This document shows, one piece after another, positions 16,860 to 26,700 of a stretch of 64,000 bases of DNA (position 1 is its first letter; the number at the start of each line of letters is the position of its first letter). Position numbers and translations under genes: made by a program. The DNA comes from Paraburkholderia sp. (GTDB lineage Bacteria; Pseudomonadota; Gammaproteobacteria; Burkholderiales; Burkholderiaceae). The notes beneath the pieces were generated by a model that saw only the letters and a program-made list of their open reading frames with translations, had not been told where the DNA came from and did no database searches. The stretch is from assembly GCF_004298475.1 (NCBI RefSeq), contig NZ_SCRP01000031.1, forward strand, positions 41,280 through 105,279, in the 5' to 3' direction.

Positions 16860-19536
16860 AGTCGACCTCGACGGGCTGGTACGTTACCCGCACGCCGGGG
16901 ACGGCCGGCGTGACGATGCGCAGCGTGTCGCCCTGACGTTGCGTGGCGAGCGCGCGGCCAGCGCGACTTGCGCGGCACTGTGCTGCGTGCGCGATGGCGA
17001 CGAACGGCTGGTAGTAGCCGCCGAATTCGAAGCGCAGCCCGTGCGCGGTGCGCGTGAAGTTGCGCACGAAACCGTTGGCCTGAGCGATGTACGGGAGTGC
17101 GCCGTTCGGATCGGGCCGGACGAGCGAGAAACGCGCGCTGCCGCCGTCGATATGGATATAGGTGCCGTCCGGGCCCGGCGCGTAGCCGGTGACGCCTGTC
17201 GCATCGCTCATGCGCGGCACGTCGCTTGCGGCCCAGTGCAATTCGCGCACGTGACCGTTGCCGCGCACGAGCCAGGCATCGCCCTCGCGCGCGACCGCGA
17301 AGGTGTGCCAGTCGAGCACCTTGCGCTCGTAGTCGGCGATCTGCACGGGCAGCACCGGCTGCGCGAGCACGGTGCTGAAGATCGTGTCGAGTGCGCGCAG
17401 CGATGCGAGCTTCGTGCCGCTGTACATGTGGTAATAGACGTCGATCGGCTTGAAGCGCAGTGGCCGGTCGGTCATGTCGAAGGTTTGCAGCACCTGGGTG
17501 AAGCCGTAGAACGGGCCTTGCCAGTCGTTCGTGTAGACGTTTTCGTCCTGATTCGGCGCAAGCACCTGGTACGCGCCCGGACCCTTGTCGATGCTGATGG
17601 GCGCGATGTTCGTCCAGCTGTTGTTGTTGCGCGTGATGACCGTGTCGCCGCCGTTGATATTGAACACGCCCGCATCATACGTGCGCTTCACGGCAACCGC
17701 GGGCGGCATGCAGTCGCCGGACCATTGCAGCACGTCCACCTGCTTGCCGGGGGGCGCCAGGCGCGTGTTGATGTACTTGATCGAGCCGAAGATTTCGCGG
17801 TCGAGATTGAAGCGATAGCCCGGAATGTTCAGCGAGAACGCAGCGTCGGAGCCGCCGCGGTCGGTTTGCGTGCCGCTCTTGCTGTCGATTTCTTCCCAGA
17901 TGAACGGGTGCGAGTACGTGTGTGTGCCGATCTCGACGTACGGCAGCGCGAACATCTTGCGCGCGATAGCTTCGAGACGCGGCGAAATCGCGGGATACAG
18001 GCCGTCGGGACCGACTTCGCCTTCGATGACCGATAGCGTCGCCGGGATCGGATAGCGGGTCCAGATGCGCTGATAAAGCGCCTCGCCCGAATAGTCCGGG
18101 CCGGGAAATTCGGCGCGCGAGGCAAAGCCGTCGCCGTCCACGTGGCTCATGAAAAGACGCCGCCCGTTTTCGGTCGTGACGCTCGGGCCCGGCAGCGCGG
18201 CAAGCCGCAACGCCGCCTTCAGGAAGTCGATTGGCTGGATGACCCAGCGCTCCTGATTGATGCCGTTCAGCGATATCTCGGTGTACTGGTTCAGGGCGAA
18301 ACCGCCCCACGGCATCAGGCCCGCGGCATCCACGCGCGTACCGTTTGCGTCGATGGCGAGCAGCGAGCGGCCCGCGCCTGTCACGCGCACGTTGGGCAGA
18401 TCGCGCGGATCGGGGGCCGGCATCGCTTCGAAGCCGATCATGGGGTCGCGCGCGACGATCGACAGCGGCCCCTTGAGCGGACCGCTCACAGAGACGAGTC
18501 CTGGTAGCACGCTCGAATCGCCCGCGGCGAAACCGAACTGGCCGAGGAAGGCGATCGGCACGTGCGCGCTGCCGACCTGCCGGAGCCAGCGTCGCCACGC
18601 CATCTGATTGTCGACGTCGCCGTGCTGGATCCACACCACCACGCCCGCATATTGGTCGGGCGTGACGTTCGCCGGCAGCGGGCCGGTGATGTCCACATAC
18701 CGGGCTTCGTATCCGAGGTAGTTGAGCGGCGTGGCGAGCACGCGCACGCCCGGCGTGGAGTCGATCTGCTCGTCGGCTTCGCGGTCCTGCACGACCAGCA
18801 CCTTGCGCGGCATCACCTCGATGCGGCCGATGCCGACGACGTCCTGCGCCGCAGCGCTCACGTAGGGATCGAGCCCTGCCGACAGCACTTGCTGTGCGGT
18901 GCGGCGGGCGCACGCGCGGTCGGTTGCCGGGCAGTATTCGAGCGAGACGACCGGAATGCCGGTCTCGTGCGTGAACGCCTGCGCCGCTTGTAGCGCACCC
19001 GGCGCAGCAACGGGTGGCGTGGGGGCCGGCGCTGCGTCGTCGGCCTGCGGCTCGCTGAAAAACGGGCCGGACAGCACGGCATAGATGTCGTTGGCGTGCG
19101 CGCGCGCCGTGTTCAGTGCGTCGTCGCCAGAGAGCACGATCGCGGCGTCGGGATACGCCGCGCGAATTGCGCCGATCGCATCGCGTGCTGTGGGCGTATC
19201 GAGCACGAAGCCGTGAAATCCGCGTTTCCAGAGCGGAGCAATGTCTTGCGCCATGAAACTGGCGACCGGTTCACCGGGCTGCGCCGTCGTGCGCGCGACG
19301 TAAATCGTATGTGCAAGCGGATGCAAGGCTGGATCAAACGTGCGTGCCGGATCGAGCACGACGGCGTCGAACGCCTGCAACAGATCCATCGGCGGATTGT
19401 CGGCGTCGAAAGTGGCGAGATTGACGTGGCGCGGCCCGGTCGTTGCGGCGGCATTCGTGATTGCCGCTTCGGCAGGCGTTGCACAGGCGACATGCGAATA
19501 CGCACTGACCGCGATGCAGGCGGTCAGCGTGCGCAT
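16849..19536 (-). CDS. pelA: PelA, periplasmic Pel deacetylase with degenerate hydrolase domain
   Basis: The 895-residue reading from ATG 19536 begins with a signal peptide (MRTLTACIAVSAYSHVACA). Longer in-frame starts exist (ATG 19587, TTG 19608), and no start has a strong ribosome-binding site. The N-terminal 240 residues are a GH114-like domain that keeps the Asp strand (GFVLDTP), but where relatives have AVAFES it reads YAVLSGPFF, so the catalytic Glu seems missing. A middle Rossmann-like region follows. The deacetylase domain carries HVDGDGF (Asp467, Asp469) and GTHTYSH (His539, His543), the metal and catalytic residues of PelA. It partly deacetylates Pel before export. This is the first gene of the operon. 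Confidence 0.95.
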   Translation of the reverse strand: MRTLTACIAVSAYSHVACATPAEAAITNAAATTGPRHVNLATFDADNPPMDLLQAFDAVVLDPARTFDPALHPLAHTIYVARTTAQPGEPVASFMAQDIAPLWKRGFHGFVLDTPTARDAIGAIRAAYPDAAIVLSGDDALNTARAHANDIYAVLSGPFFSEPQADDAAPAPTPPVAAPGALQAAQAFTHETGIPVVSLEYCPATDRACARRTAQQVLSAGLDPYVSAAAQDVVGIGRIEVMPRKVLVVQDREADEQIDSTPGVRVLATPLNYLGYEARYVDITGPLPANVTPDQYAGVVVWIQHGDVDNQMAWRRWLRQVGSAHVPIAFLGQFGFAAGDSSVLPGLVSVSGPLKGPLSIVARDPMIGFEAMPAPDPRDLPNVRVTGAGRSLLAIDANGTRVDAAGLMPWGGFALNQYTEISLNGINQERWVIQPIDFLKAALRLAALPGPSVTTENGRRLFMSHVDGDGFASRAEFPGPDYSGEALYQRIWTRYPIPATLSVIEGEVGPDGLYPAISPRLEAIARKMFALPYVEIGTHTYSHPFIWEEIDSKSGTQTDRGGSDAAFSLNIPGYRFNLDREIFGSIKYINTRLAPPGKQVDVLQWSGDCMPPAVAVKRTYDAGVFNINGGDTVITRNNNSWTNIAPISIDKGPGAYQVLAPNQDENVYTNDWQGPFYGFTQVLQTFDMTDRPLRFKPIDVYYHMYSGTKLASLRALDTIFSTVLAQPVLPVQIADYERKVLDWHTFAVAREGDAWLVRGNGHVRELHWAASDVPRMSDATGVTGYAPGPDGTYIHIDGGSARFSLVRPDPNGALPYIAQANGFVRNFTRTAHGLRFEFGGYYQPFVAIAHAAQCRASRAGRALATQRQGDTLRIVTPAVPGVRVTYQPVEVDCGQ

Positions 19537-20139
19537 TAGTTTGGAACACCCCGTCGAATGTAGAGCCTCTCGCGTAGAGAGCGCCATCTTATGTGCAAGA
19601 CTTGCCAACTTCCGTACCCGGATAAATTGAATCCTCGGAGATCAGATCGACACGCGCCGTTCAATCTGTGGTAGTGCGGATTTGTCACGAGACGCTGTGC
19701 GCCCGCAAGGTGATTGAATCCGTCTGCAGGAGGCGAAGTTACCACGAATTCCGCGTGAGTTTGAAGTGATTTAAAACCCTGGACGTTAATACGTTGTTCT
19801 AGTCAGACGTCGCCTGATCAATTAAATAAAGGGTGCCGTACCGCCAGAGCTGCTCGCGATTTCGCACGTTCCGACGATATTCGCTGGACTGGTTTTATGG
19901 CAAACGTTTTACCTTTGCAGGCGGGTCCAGTTTTGAAAATGGGTTACCGGATCACGCGGCGGATAAAAGGGGGCAATCCGGGAGTTGATTTACACGCGAA
20001 AATGGTGGCCGATGAATGGTTCTAATGCGCCGTGGTCCACGGAATTATCCATCGTGTATTCGTTCCGGGTATGCGATGCCCGGATGGAATGGCGCAATGA
20101 ATGTCCACCTGCGTCGCCGCGTACCGTGAACGTCGTGTT
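19537..20139. other. Upstream region of the pel operon, no gene seen
   Basis: About 600 bp, more AT-rich than its surroundings in places (for example near 19770-19830), and must contain the pel promoter. I could not identify a -35/-10, sigma-54 or FleQ-type site with confidence. ATTGAATCC occurs twice (near 19628 and 19705). No convincing coding frame is present. Confidence 0.5.
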
Positions 20140-20244
20140 GCGGCTGACCGTTGCCAGCGGCATGTCGAGGTTGCGCGCGGCCGCCGAAAGGCTGCCTGAA
20201 TCGACGATCGCGACGAGGATGGACATGGCTTCGAGGCGATTCAT
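20140..20244 (-). pseudogene. Remnant of a LysR-type regulator gene
   Basis: From ATG 20244 the frame reads MNRLEAMSILVAIVDSGSLS, then AAARNLDMPLATVSR, a textbook LysR helix-turn-helix, for 35 residues. After that the similarity stops abruptly and the frame continues into unrelated sequence until a stop at 19990. The rest of the DNA-binding domain and the whole effector domain are absent. It is probably the stump of a deleted regulator at the upstream edge of the pel locus. Confidence 0.75.
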
Positions 20245-20532
20245 GGAGCCTGCCAATTAGTGGAAGGATGAATTCCGATCCTCATGGATTCTCTTTGCGA
20301 ATGCAAGCGCGTAATATCCAGACCTGCGTTTTGAACCTGACGCCGGAATCGCGGCAGTTCTTTGCTTCAGGTGCAGCGGCGGACATGGAGCCGGTCTGGA
20401 ATGCTGCCGCACTGCGCTTGCCGACCGGTGTGCTGTCAACTAATCTTTCCTACGGGCGCCTGCTCGCTTCGCTGTGGCCGCGGGTGCGGGACAACGGCCT
20501 GATTCGCGCGTCTTTGAAGGGAGACGGGAAAA

Positions 20533-20733
20533 ATGAAGTTCGCGATGAAAACTGAAATCGGTGCAGACGATCGTGCAACGATCGAGCATGCGATGAAGAC
20601 TGTCGATGCCGACGCGAAGGTCGACCTCGACATTGCCGCACAGACGGTCAGTGTCGACTCGTGGCTGATGCCGGAGGAGTTTCTCATCGCGTTCTACGAG
20701 GAAGACTACGACGTCGCTATTGCCGAGTGGTAA
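20533..20733 (+). CDS. Small ferredoxin-fold (HMA-like) protein lacking CxxC
   Basis: A 66-residue protein, MKFAMKTEIGADDRATIEHA onward, with AGGGAG seven to eight bases before the ATG. The order beta-alpha-beta-beta-alpha-beta (DRATIEHAMKTV, AKVDLDIAAQTVSVDS, PEEFLIAFYEEDYDVAI) resembles heavy-metal-associated copper chaperone domains, but the metal-binding CxxC loop is absent and there are no cysteines at all. It is acidic and cytoplasmic. It may be a small regulatory or chaperone module; the function is unknown and it is isolated from other genes. Confidence 0.6.
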   Translation: MKFAMKTEIGADDRATIEHAMKTVDADAKVDLDIAAQTVSVDSWLMPEEFLIAFYEEDYDVAIAEW

Positions 20734-20858
20734 GTTCCCCGAGACTGAAAGCGGTTTTGCGCCGGACAGAAGAAAGACCGAACCGACCGCGCTGCTGCAG
20801 GTGTCGCCACGCAGCCGTCGTCATGACGGGAGGCTGCGCGTGCGTGCCAGGCGTTCAC

Positions 20859-21050
20859 CTACTGGTGACCCACGTGAGACTTGATCGCCCGCCATGTGGC
20901 CTGCCAGATCGGCCAGTGGACATGCTCTGAACCTGCCTGGGTGGCGCGCCAGGCGAGAACCGCCGCCGCGGCGATTGCCGCAATAAACACTGCGGGCGCG
21001 ATTAGCGATCGCCATTCGTTTTTCATCGCTGTTTTCGGATCGGTTGCCAT
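20859..21050 (-). CDS. Small single-pass membrane protein
   Basis: A 63-residue frame, MATDPKTAMKNEWRSLIAPA, with one clear transmembrane helix (about 17-36, Ala/Ile-rich) and a Trp-rich tail (VHWPIWQATWRAI). A weak AAGAG precedes the ATG. No family is recognised. It could be a real small inner-membrane protein; the evidence is only the hydrophobic pattern. Confidence 0.4.
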   Translation of the reverse strand: MATDPKTAMKNEWRSLIAPAVFIAAIAAAAVLAWRATQAGSEHVHWPIWQATWRAIKSHVGHQ

Positions 21051-21444
21051 CGGGTGCTCTTGTTATACCGCGTCCGGCGGCTTTCTTGTGGCTTTCAAGG
21101 GTCTTCTCGTGGCTGCTGGGGAGCGGCGTGACACGCGGCGCGCACGCCTGAGACGGATAGCCAGTGGAATGCGCAAGCATAAAGTTGCGTGGAAGGCATT
21201 GTTCCCTGAATTGAATTCGGCAAGTTAACTGAAATCAAACTGCCAGCGAAAACAGTCCGTAAGATGTAGGGCGCTCGCGTCGGCGCGGCGGAGCGCCAGA
21301 TTGCCCGGTGCCGAAGTCAGGGAATCCCGGAATCTGGGCAGGAGACGCGTAAAGTGATGGAAAGGGCGGGCGGCACAGCGAGGTGTCACCCGGCCCCTGA
21401 CGTTTAGAAATGTGGCAGAAGCCATGGAACGGCAAGGAGTGGAA
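21051..21444. other. Spacer upstream of the CoA-transferase gene
   Basis: Contains the presumed promoter and 5' leader of the CoA-transferase. A GC-rich hairpin can be drawn (GGCGCTC near 21270 with GAGCGCC near 21291). No gene, repeat or named operator is recognised. Confidence 0.45.
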
Positions 21445-22953
21445 ATGGAATCGCGAATTCAGAATAACTCGTTCATATCGAAGGTGATGCCAGCCAGCGA
21501 GGCCGCTGCGCTGATTCAACCGGGCATGACGGTGGGTATGAGCGGGTTTACCGGCGCAGGCTATCCGAAGGCCGTACCGCTCGAACTCGCTCGGGTGATC
21601 GAGGAGGCTCACGCGCGGGGAGAGCGCTTTGCAATTCGCGTGCTTACAGGCGCATCGACTGCGCCGGAACTTGATGGGGCGCTCGCCAAAGTCGGTGGAA
21701 TCGATTTTCGTCTGCCGTATCAGAGCGATCCGGAACTGCGCGCCCGCATCAATCGCGGCGAAATCGAGTACATGGACATCCACCTCGGTCAGGTGGCGCA
21801 GTATGCGTGGTTCGGCTTTCTCGGCGAAATCGACCTGGCGGTGGTCGAGGTTGCCGGCATCCTGCCCGATGGCCGTATGATTCCTTCAACCTCGGTGGGC
21901 AACAACAAGACGTGGCTCGATCTGGCGAAGAAGGTGATCATCGAGGTGAACTCGAATCAGCCGGCTGGACTCGACGGCATGCACGACATTTATTACGGCA
22001 CGGCGCTGCCGCCCGACCGCAAGCCGATTCCGCTCGTCACGCCCGGCGACCGCATCGGCGAGCCGTATCTGCGCGTCGATCCCGCGAAGGTGGTGGCGGT
22101 CGTCGAGACTCACGCGCTGGACCGTCTCGGCCGCTTCGCCCCGGCCGACGATACCAGCGCGCGCATTGCCGGACATCTCGTCGAATTTTTCCGGCACGAG
22201 ATTTCGCGCGGACGACTGCGGCCGGAGCTGCTGCCGCTGCAGTCGGGCGTGGGCAATATCGCCAACGCAGTGCTCACCGGCCTGCGCGACGGCGGTTTTG
22301 AAGGCCTCACCGCATTCACCGAAGTGATTCAGGACGGCATGCTGGACCTGATCCGCACGGACACGATGCGCGTCGCGTCGGCCACTGCACTCTCGTTGAG
22401 CCCCGAGGGCGTCGAAGAATTCCAGCGCAATATCGACCACTATCGCAGCCGTATCGTCCTGCGTCCGCAGGAAATGTCGAACCACGCCGAACTGGTGCGG
22501 CGTCTGGGTTGCATCGCCATCAACGGCATGGTGGAGGCGGATATCTACGGCAACGTCAATTCCACGCACGTCGCGGGCACGGCGATCATCAACGGTATTG
22601 GCGGGTCGGGCGATTTTGCGCGCAATGGCTTCATGTCGTGCTTCGTGACGCCGAGTACCGCGAAAAACGGCGCGATTTCGTGCATCGTGCCGATGGCAAG
22701 CCACGTGGACCACACGGAACATGACGTGACGGTGATCGTGACCGAGCAGGGCCTTGCCGACCTGCGCGGGCTCTCGCCCAAGCAGCGCGCCAAGGCGGTC
22801 ATCTCCCAATGCGCGCATCCCGACTATCGTCCGCTTCTCGAAGACTACTTCGAGCGCGCCAGCCGCGACAGCGCCGGCAAGCATACGCCGCATCTGCTCG
22901 GCGAGGCGCTGTCCTGGCATCAGCACTATATGGCGAACGGCCGCATGCGATAA
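21445..22953 (+). CDS. Acetyl-CoA hydrolase / succinyl-CoA:acetate CoA-transferase
   Basis: A 502-residue class I CoA-transferase of the Ach1/AarC/ScpC group, which moves CoA between succinyl-CoA, propionyl-CoA or acetyl-CoA and acetate or succinate. ATG 21445 is chosen because AAGGAG precedes it by six bases; earlier in-frame starts at 21412 and 21424 have none. The N-terminal oxyanion loop region MSGFTGAGYPKAVP and the catalytic Glu293 in GLTAFTEVIQDGM are present, with GVGNIANAVL before it. It is monocistronic. It would detoxify or recycle acetate, which links loosely with the alcohol-to-acetate genes at the right end of the window. Confidence 0.92.
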   Translation: MESRIQNNSFISKVMPASEAAALIQPGMTVGMSGFTGAGYPKAVPLELARVIEEAHARGERFAIRVLTGASTAPELDGALAKVGGIDFRLPYQSDPELRARINRGEIEYMDIHLGQVAQYAWFGFLGEIDLAVVEVAGILPDGRMIPSTSVGNNKTWLDLAKKVIIEVNSNQPAGLDGMHDIYYGTALPPDRKPIPLVTPGDRIGEPYLRVDPAKVVAVVETHALDRLGRFAPADDTSARIAGHLVEFFRHEISRGRLRPELLPLQSGVGNIANAVLTGLRDGGFEGLTAFTEVIQDGMLDLIRTDTMRVASATALSLSPEGVEEFQRNIDHYRSRIVLRPQEMSNHAELVRRLGCIAINGMVEADIYGNVNSTHVAGTAIINGIGGSGDFARNGFMSCFVTPSTAKNGAISCIVPMASHVDHTEHDVTVIVTEQGLADLRGLSPKQRAKAVISQCAHPDYRPLLEDYFERASRDSAGKHTPHLLGEALSWHQHYMANGRMR

Positions 22954-22956
22954 CCA

Positions 22957-22978
22957 TGTGCGCCCCGATGGGCGCACA
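22957..22978. terminator. GC-rich hairpin after the CoA-transferase gene
   Basis: TGTGCGCCC-CGAT-GGGCGCACA forms a perfect 9-bp stem beginning 4 bases past the stop codon. No U-run follows, so termination would be weak or Rho-assisted. Confidence 0.45.
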
Positions 22979-23088
22979 CGTGCGGCGCTCACGCGACGGC
23001 GGGCTCGATGGTTGGCGCCCGCTTCGTCGTACACTTCGCCGCACACTTCGTCGCCCGCCGTTCGATGCATGAGACTGCAACGCTTCTT

Positions 23089-23170
23089 CCTCGTAGCGAC
23101 GGAATCGTCGCTACGAGGGGGATCGCCAAACGGTGGCGTTTGGCGATCCACGTCCTGATAATTAATCAGG
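23089..23170. repeat. Three consecutive perfect hairpins
   Basis: Three separate perfect inverted repeats lie head to tail. CCTCGTAGCGAC-N6-GTCGCTACGAGG occupies 23089-23118, GGATCGCCAAACG-N4-CGTTTGGCGATCC occupies 23120-23149 and CCTGAT-N5-ATCAGG occupies 23154-23170. The stems are 12, 13 and 6 bp and differ in sequence. They are in the gap between the CoA-transferase and the cyclic-di-GMP gene. They could act as serial terminators, a structured RNA or a repetitive palindromic element. Confidence 0.75.
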
Positions 23171-23613
23171 ATATCTATTAGTTATGAAAACAATAGCGCT
23201 GCCAGATTCTGCCCAAAAAATGCAATGGCTGCGCATTGGAATTGTCAACGTTTTATCTGGTTTGCAGATCATTTCGTGACGTAACGCAAAACACGCTCTA
23301 TTTTCTCCGAACACTTCACGGAGAGGCTTCGTTAACCGAACGGGTGAAGCGTTTCCCTGTATAACTACGTGCATACGCAACCAGCGTGTGCGTGCATGCA
23401 TTTGCCGAAATGACAATTCAGAGGAGAACGGCGAAGCGCCATTGACGGGAAAGAAGTCTCACACCGGGATATCACCCCAGGGTATCGCCCCAGGCTGGCT
23501 GGCGGGGCAGGCAAAAATTGGCATGGACAGATCGATTCAACTGTCATGCGCGCCGGACGGCATCCGGCTGCGCATCAAAAAGGGCCGCGTGCGCCCGGAC
23601 GCTCTGGAGGCGA
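23171..23613. other. Leader region before the cyclic-di-GMP gene
   Basis: About 440 bp with no convincing gene. AT-rich around 23180-23260, which may hold the promoter. Candidate frames here are short, basic and without family resemblance. I could not fit a cyclic-di-GMP riboswitch. Confidence 0.4.
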
Positions 23614-23763
23614 ATGATCATGACCGAAGGACAGCAGGTCAATAAAACTTTGGCACGAACCGGCGCATGGCGTATCCGTGCGTCGATATCGTTACCGATT
23701 CCCCGTGGACACGGGGAAAGTTCGTCCGGCAACAGGCAGGGGCTTGAGGTGAAATGGAATTGA
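23614..23763 (+). CDS. Possible 49-residue leader ORF overlapping the GGDEF-EAL gene
   Basis: ATG 23614 follows GGAGG at the right spacing, and the frame (MIMTEGQQVNKTLARTGAWR...) ends 10 bases inside the next gene. Overlap of this kind would allow translational coupling. The sequence matches nothing I know, and the frame may be chance. Confidence 0.25.
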   Translation: MIMTEGQQVNKTLARTGAWRIRASISLPIPRGHGESSSGNRQGLEVKWN

Positions 23764-26700
23764 ACCTGCTGGCGTTGCAGGACGTCATGTTGTCCGCCAT
23801 GACGGGCAATCCGCCTTTGGGCGAAACGATGTACGTGCTGTGCAGCGAAGTTCAGCGTATTGCGCCCGATGTCGTCGTAGCGGCGGTCAGGCTCGATAGC
23901 GACAGACGCATGCGCCCGATCCCGTCCCCGAGTCTGCCGCCCAGCTACGACGCGGCGCTCGACGGCATGCTGGCCGGACCCGAAACCGGAACCTGCGGCC
24001 CCGCCATGACGTCGGGCGAGGCAGTGCTCACGCGCGATATTCGCGAGGACCCGAACTGGCGCATGCTCGCGCATCTGGTCGAGCCGCTGGGTCTGCGCGC
24101 GTGCTGGTCGCATCCGGTCAAAGATCAAAGCGGCCGGGTACTGGGCAGTCTCGCGTTCTATTTCAGGCAGCCAGGCGAGCCGGGCGACGCTCACGTGAAG
24201 CTCGTCGAGGCGTGCCTTCGGCTGTGCTCGCTGGCCTTCGAGCTTGAGGACACACGCAGCAGCCTGCAGCGGCTCGCGTATTTCGACGCACTGACCGGAT
24301 TGCCGAATCGCGGCATGCTCGAACGGGAGGCCGGGCGCATCCTCGCGCAGACGCGCCGGGCGGGTGCGAGCGTGGGTGTGCTGATGATCGATGTCGATCA
24401 CTTCAAGCGCTACAACGATACCCACGGACATCTGGCCGGCGACAAGGCGCTGCGCCTGATCGCCAACTGCATTGCGGGTGGCGTGCCGCATCCCGGAGAT
24501 ATTGCGGGCCGCTACGGTGGAGAGGAGTTTTGCGTGGTGCTTCAGGACGCCGATCCACGCGAATCGATCGCGGTTGCGGAGTCGATCCGGCTGACGATCG
24601 AGGAGGAGCTGCACGCGAAAGCCCCCGGCGTGAAGACCATGCTGACCGTCAGCATCGGCGTATCGAATTCGGACGAACATGCCGAAGATTCATTCGAGGA
24701 CCTGATCGAACGGGCGGACCGCTGCCTGTATGAAGCCAAACGTACGGGGCGAAACAGGGTGGTCGGGCCGCGGCTCCGGTCGGAGGACGATCCGCAAGGC
24801 CAGTCCGGCGCGACGGGCATCCACGATAGCCGGGAGATGCCGGGCGCGATCGAACTGGATGAGATTGCGTATCTGTATGGCGAAGATCTGGCGCCCGCGA
24901 TGGCGGCGCTCACGGAGGTTCTTCAACCTGACGCCGAGAGCCTTATCGACGAGTTCTACGCGCAGCTCAGTGACTTGAAGGGCGTGGGCAAGCTGATTCG
25001 GAGTCTTGCGCAAACGGAGCTGGTTCATCTGAAACGGCGTCAAACGGGGCACCTGATGCTGTCGGCATCTGCCGGCTTGACCGCCGGCAAGCATCGCGCC
25101 AGCAGCATGCGGGCGGGACGTATCCATACGCTCTTCGGCATGAATGCCCGGGATCTCGCGCACAGCCAGGAACTGCTGCAAGCCGTGGTGAGCCGCCGTG
25201 TCGATGCAAACACGCATCACGTCGCGCTGGCCGTACTGTCCCGGCGGCTGAGCCGCTGTCTGACCTGGAAGATAGAAGCGTCGCGGCTGGTGTGGGACAA
25301 CTCGCGCGAGGTGTTGCTGCGCACGACCGAACTGGCGTGGAGCGCCACCAGCCACACCGATCTGATCGACAAGGCCGCGACCATCCTCGGTGCGCTCGAT
25401 GGCAGCGTCGGCTGTTCGTTTGGCCGTCCGGGCATCGAGGGCATTTTCCGTTTCGAATCCGTTTCCGGCGACCGGCTGAAGGCGTATTTCGCCGACATCG
25501 AGGCCACGGATTCCACCGTGGTCATGAAAGGGGCCGGGCCGCAGGGCCAGGGGCCGACCGGGCGAGCGTGGCTCGGCGGACAGGTCGAGCGCTGCATCAA
25601 TTTCGAAACCGATCAGAGGATGGGGCTGTGGCGCGAAATCGCGCGGCGACACGGCATTCGCTCCAGCGTGGCGATTCCGCTGTGCCCGCCCGATCGCACG
25701 CCGAGCACGGTGCTGTCGTTGTACAGCGAGTTGCCCGGGGGCTATTCGTCGGCTGAGCAGGCCTCGTTTATCCGCCAGTTGCAGGCGGTGATGACGTTTG
25801 CCATTGCGCGCGTCGAGAGCGGCTCGCGAACCTCCCACGCACTGCCGTGGTCGACGCGGCAGCGCTGGGCCGGTCTCATCGGGACATCCGCGCTCGAAAT
25901 GCACTATCAACCGATCCGGGATCTGCGTTCGGGGCGCGTGGATCGTGCCGAAGCGCTGGTCCGCCTGCGTGACGGCGACGATACGCTGTCGCCCGGCAAG
26001 TTCTTTCCGTGCGTGTCGCGTGAAGACTTCGTCGTGGTCTATACGCAGGGGCTGCATCAGGTATTGAGTCAGCAGAATCGCTGGCTGCGCGAAGGGCTCG
26101 ACATCCTGGTTTCGGCCAACCTGCCGGCCGAGGCGCTGTACGATCCGCGCTATTACGACATTACCCGTGAGGCATTGCGCCGATACGGCAGCCGGCCGCA
26201 GCGGCTGATGCTCGAAGTGCTGGAAACTTCCGGCACGGGCACGACCGATTGCGAACGCTACGGTCTGGAAAAATTCAGATCGCTCGGCATCAAGCTTGCC
26301 GAGGACGACCTGGGTGCCGGGCACAGCAGCCTGGATCGTCTGCGCGCATTGCCGTTCGATGTCATCAAACTCGATCGCAGTCTGATTCAGGGTGTCGAAC
26401 GCACCCCCATCGATGTGCTGAGTTCAATCTACCAGTTGACCAATCTGTGTCATGCGCTCGGCAAGTCCGTTGTCGTGGAAGGTGTCGAGAGCGTTGATCT
26501 GATCGATGCGGTCGCGTTGCTCGGTGCCGATGCGGTTCAGGGTTACGCCGTTGCGCGGCCGATGCCGGCTGCCCGTTTTACCGACTGGATACGGCTGCAT
26601 GGCGCGGCTTACCAGATACCCGACCGGATGTATCCCAGGGGGTACCTCGCGAAGCTTGCGAAGCTGCTGATCTGGGAGTCTCACGTGCAGTTGCTGTTCG

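Noticed and set aside
20257-20532. Plus-strand frame running into the HMA-like gene (to 20555)
   Set aside because: No family resemblance, no ribosome-binding site, and it overlaps the better supported start at 20533 in another frame. Treated as non-coding spacer.
23171-23753. Cyclic-di-GMP riboswitch upstream of the GGDEF-EAL gene
   Set aside because: I could not fit the conserved GEMM core or its pairing; short GC-rich complementarity only.
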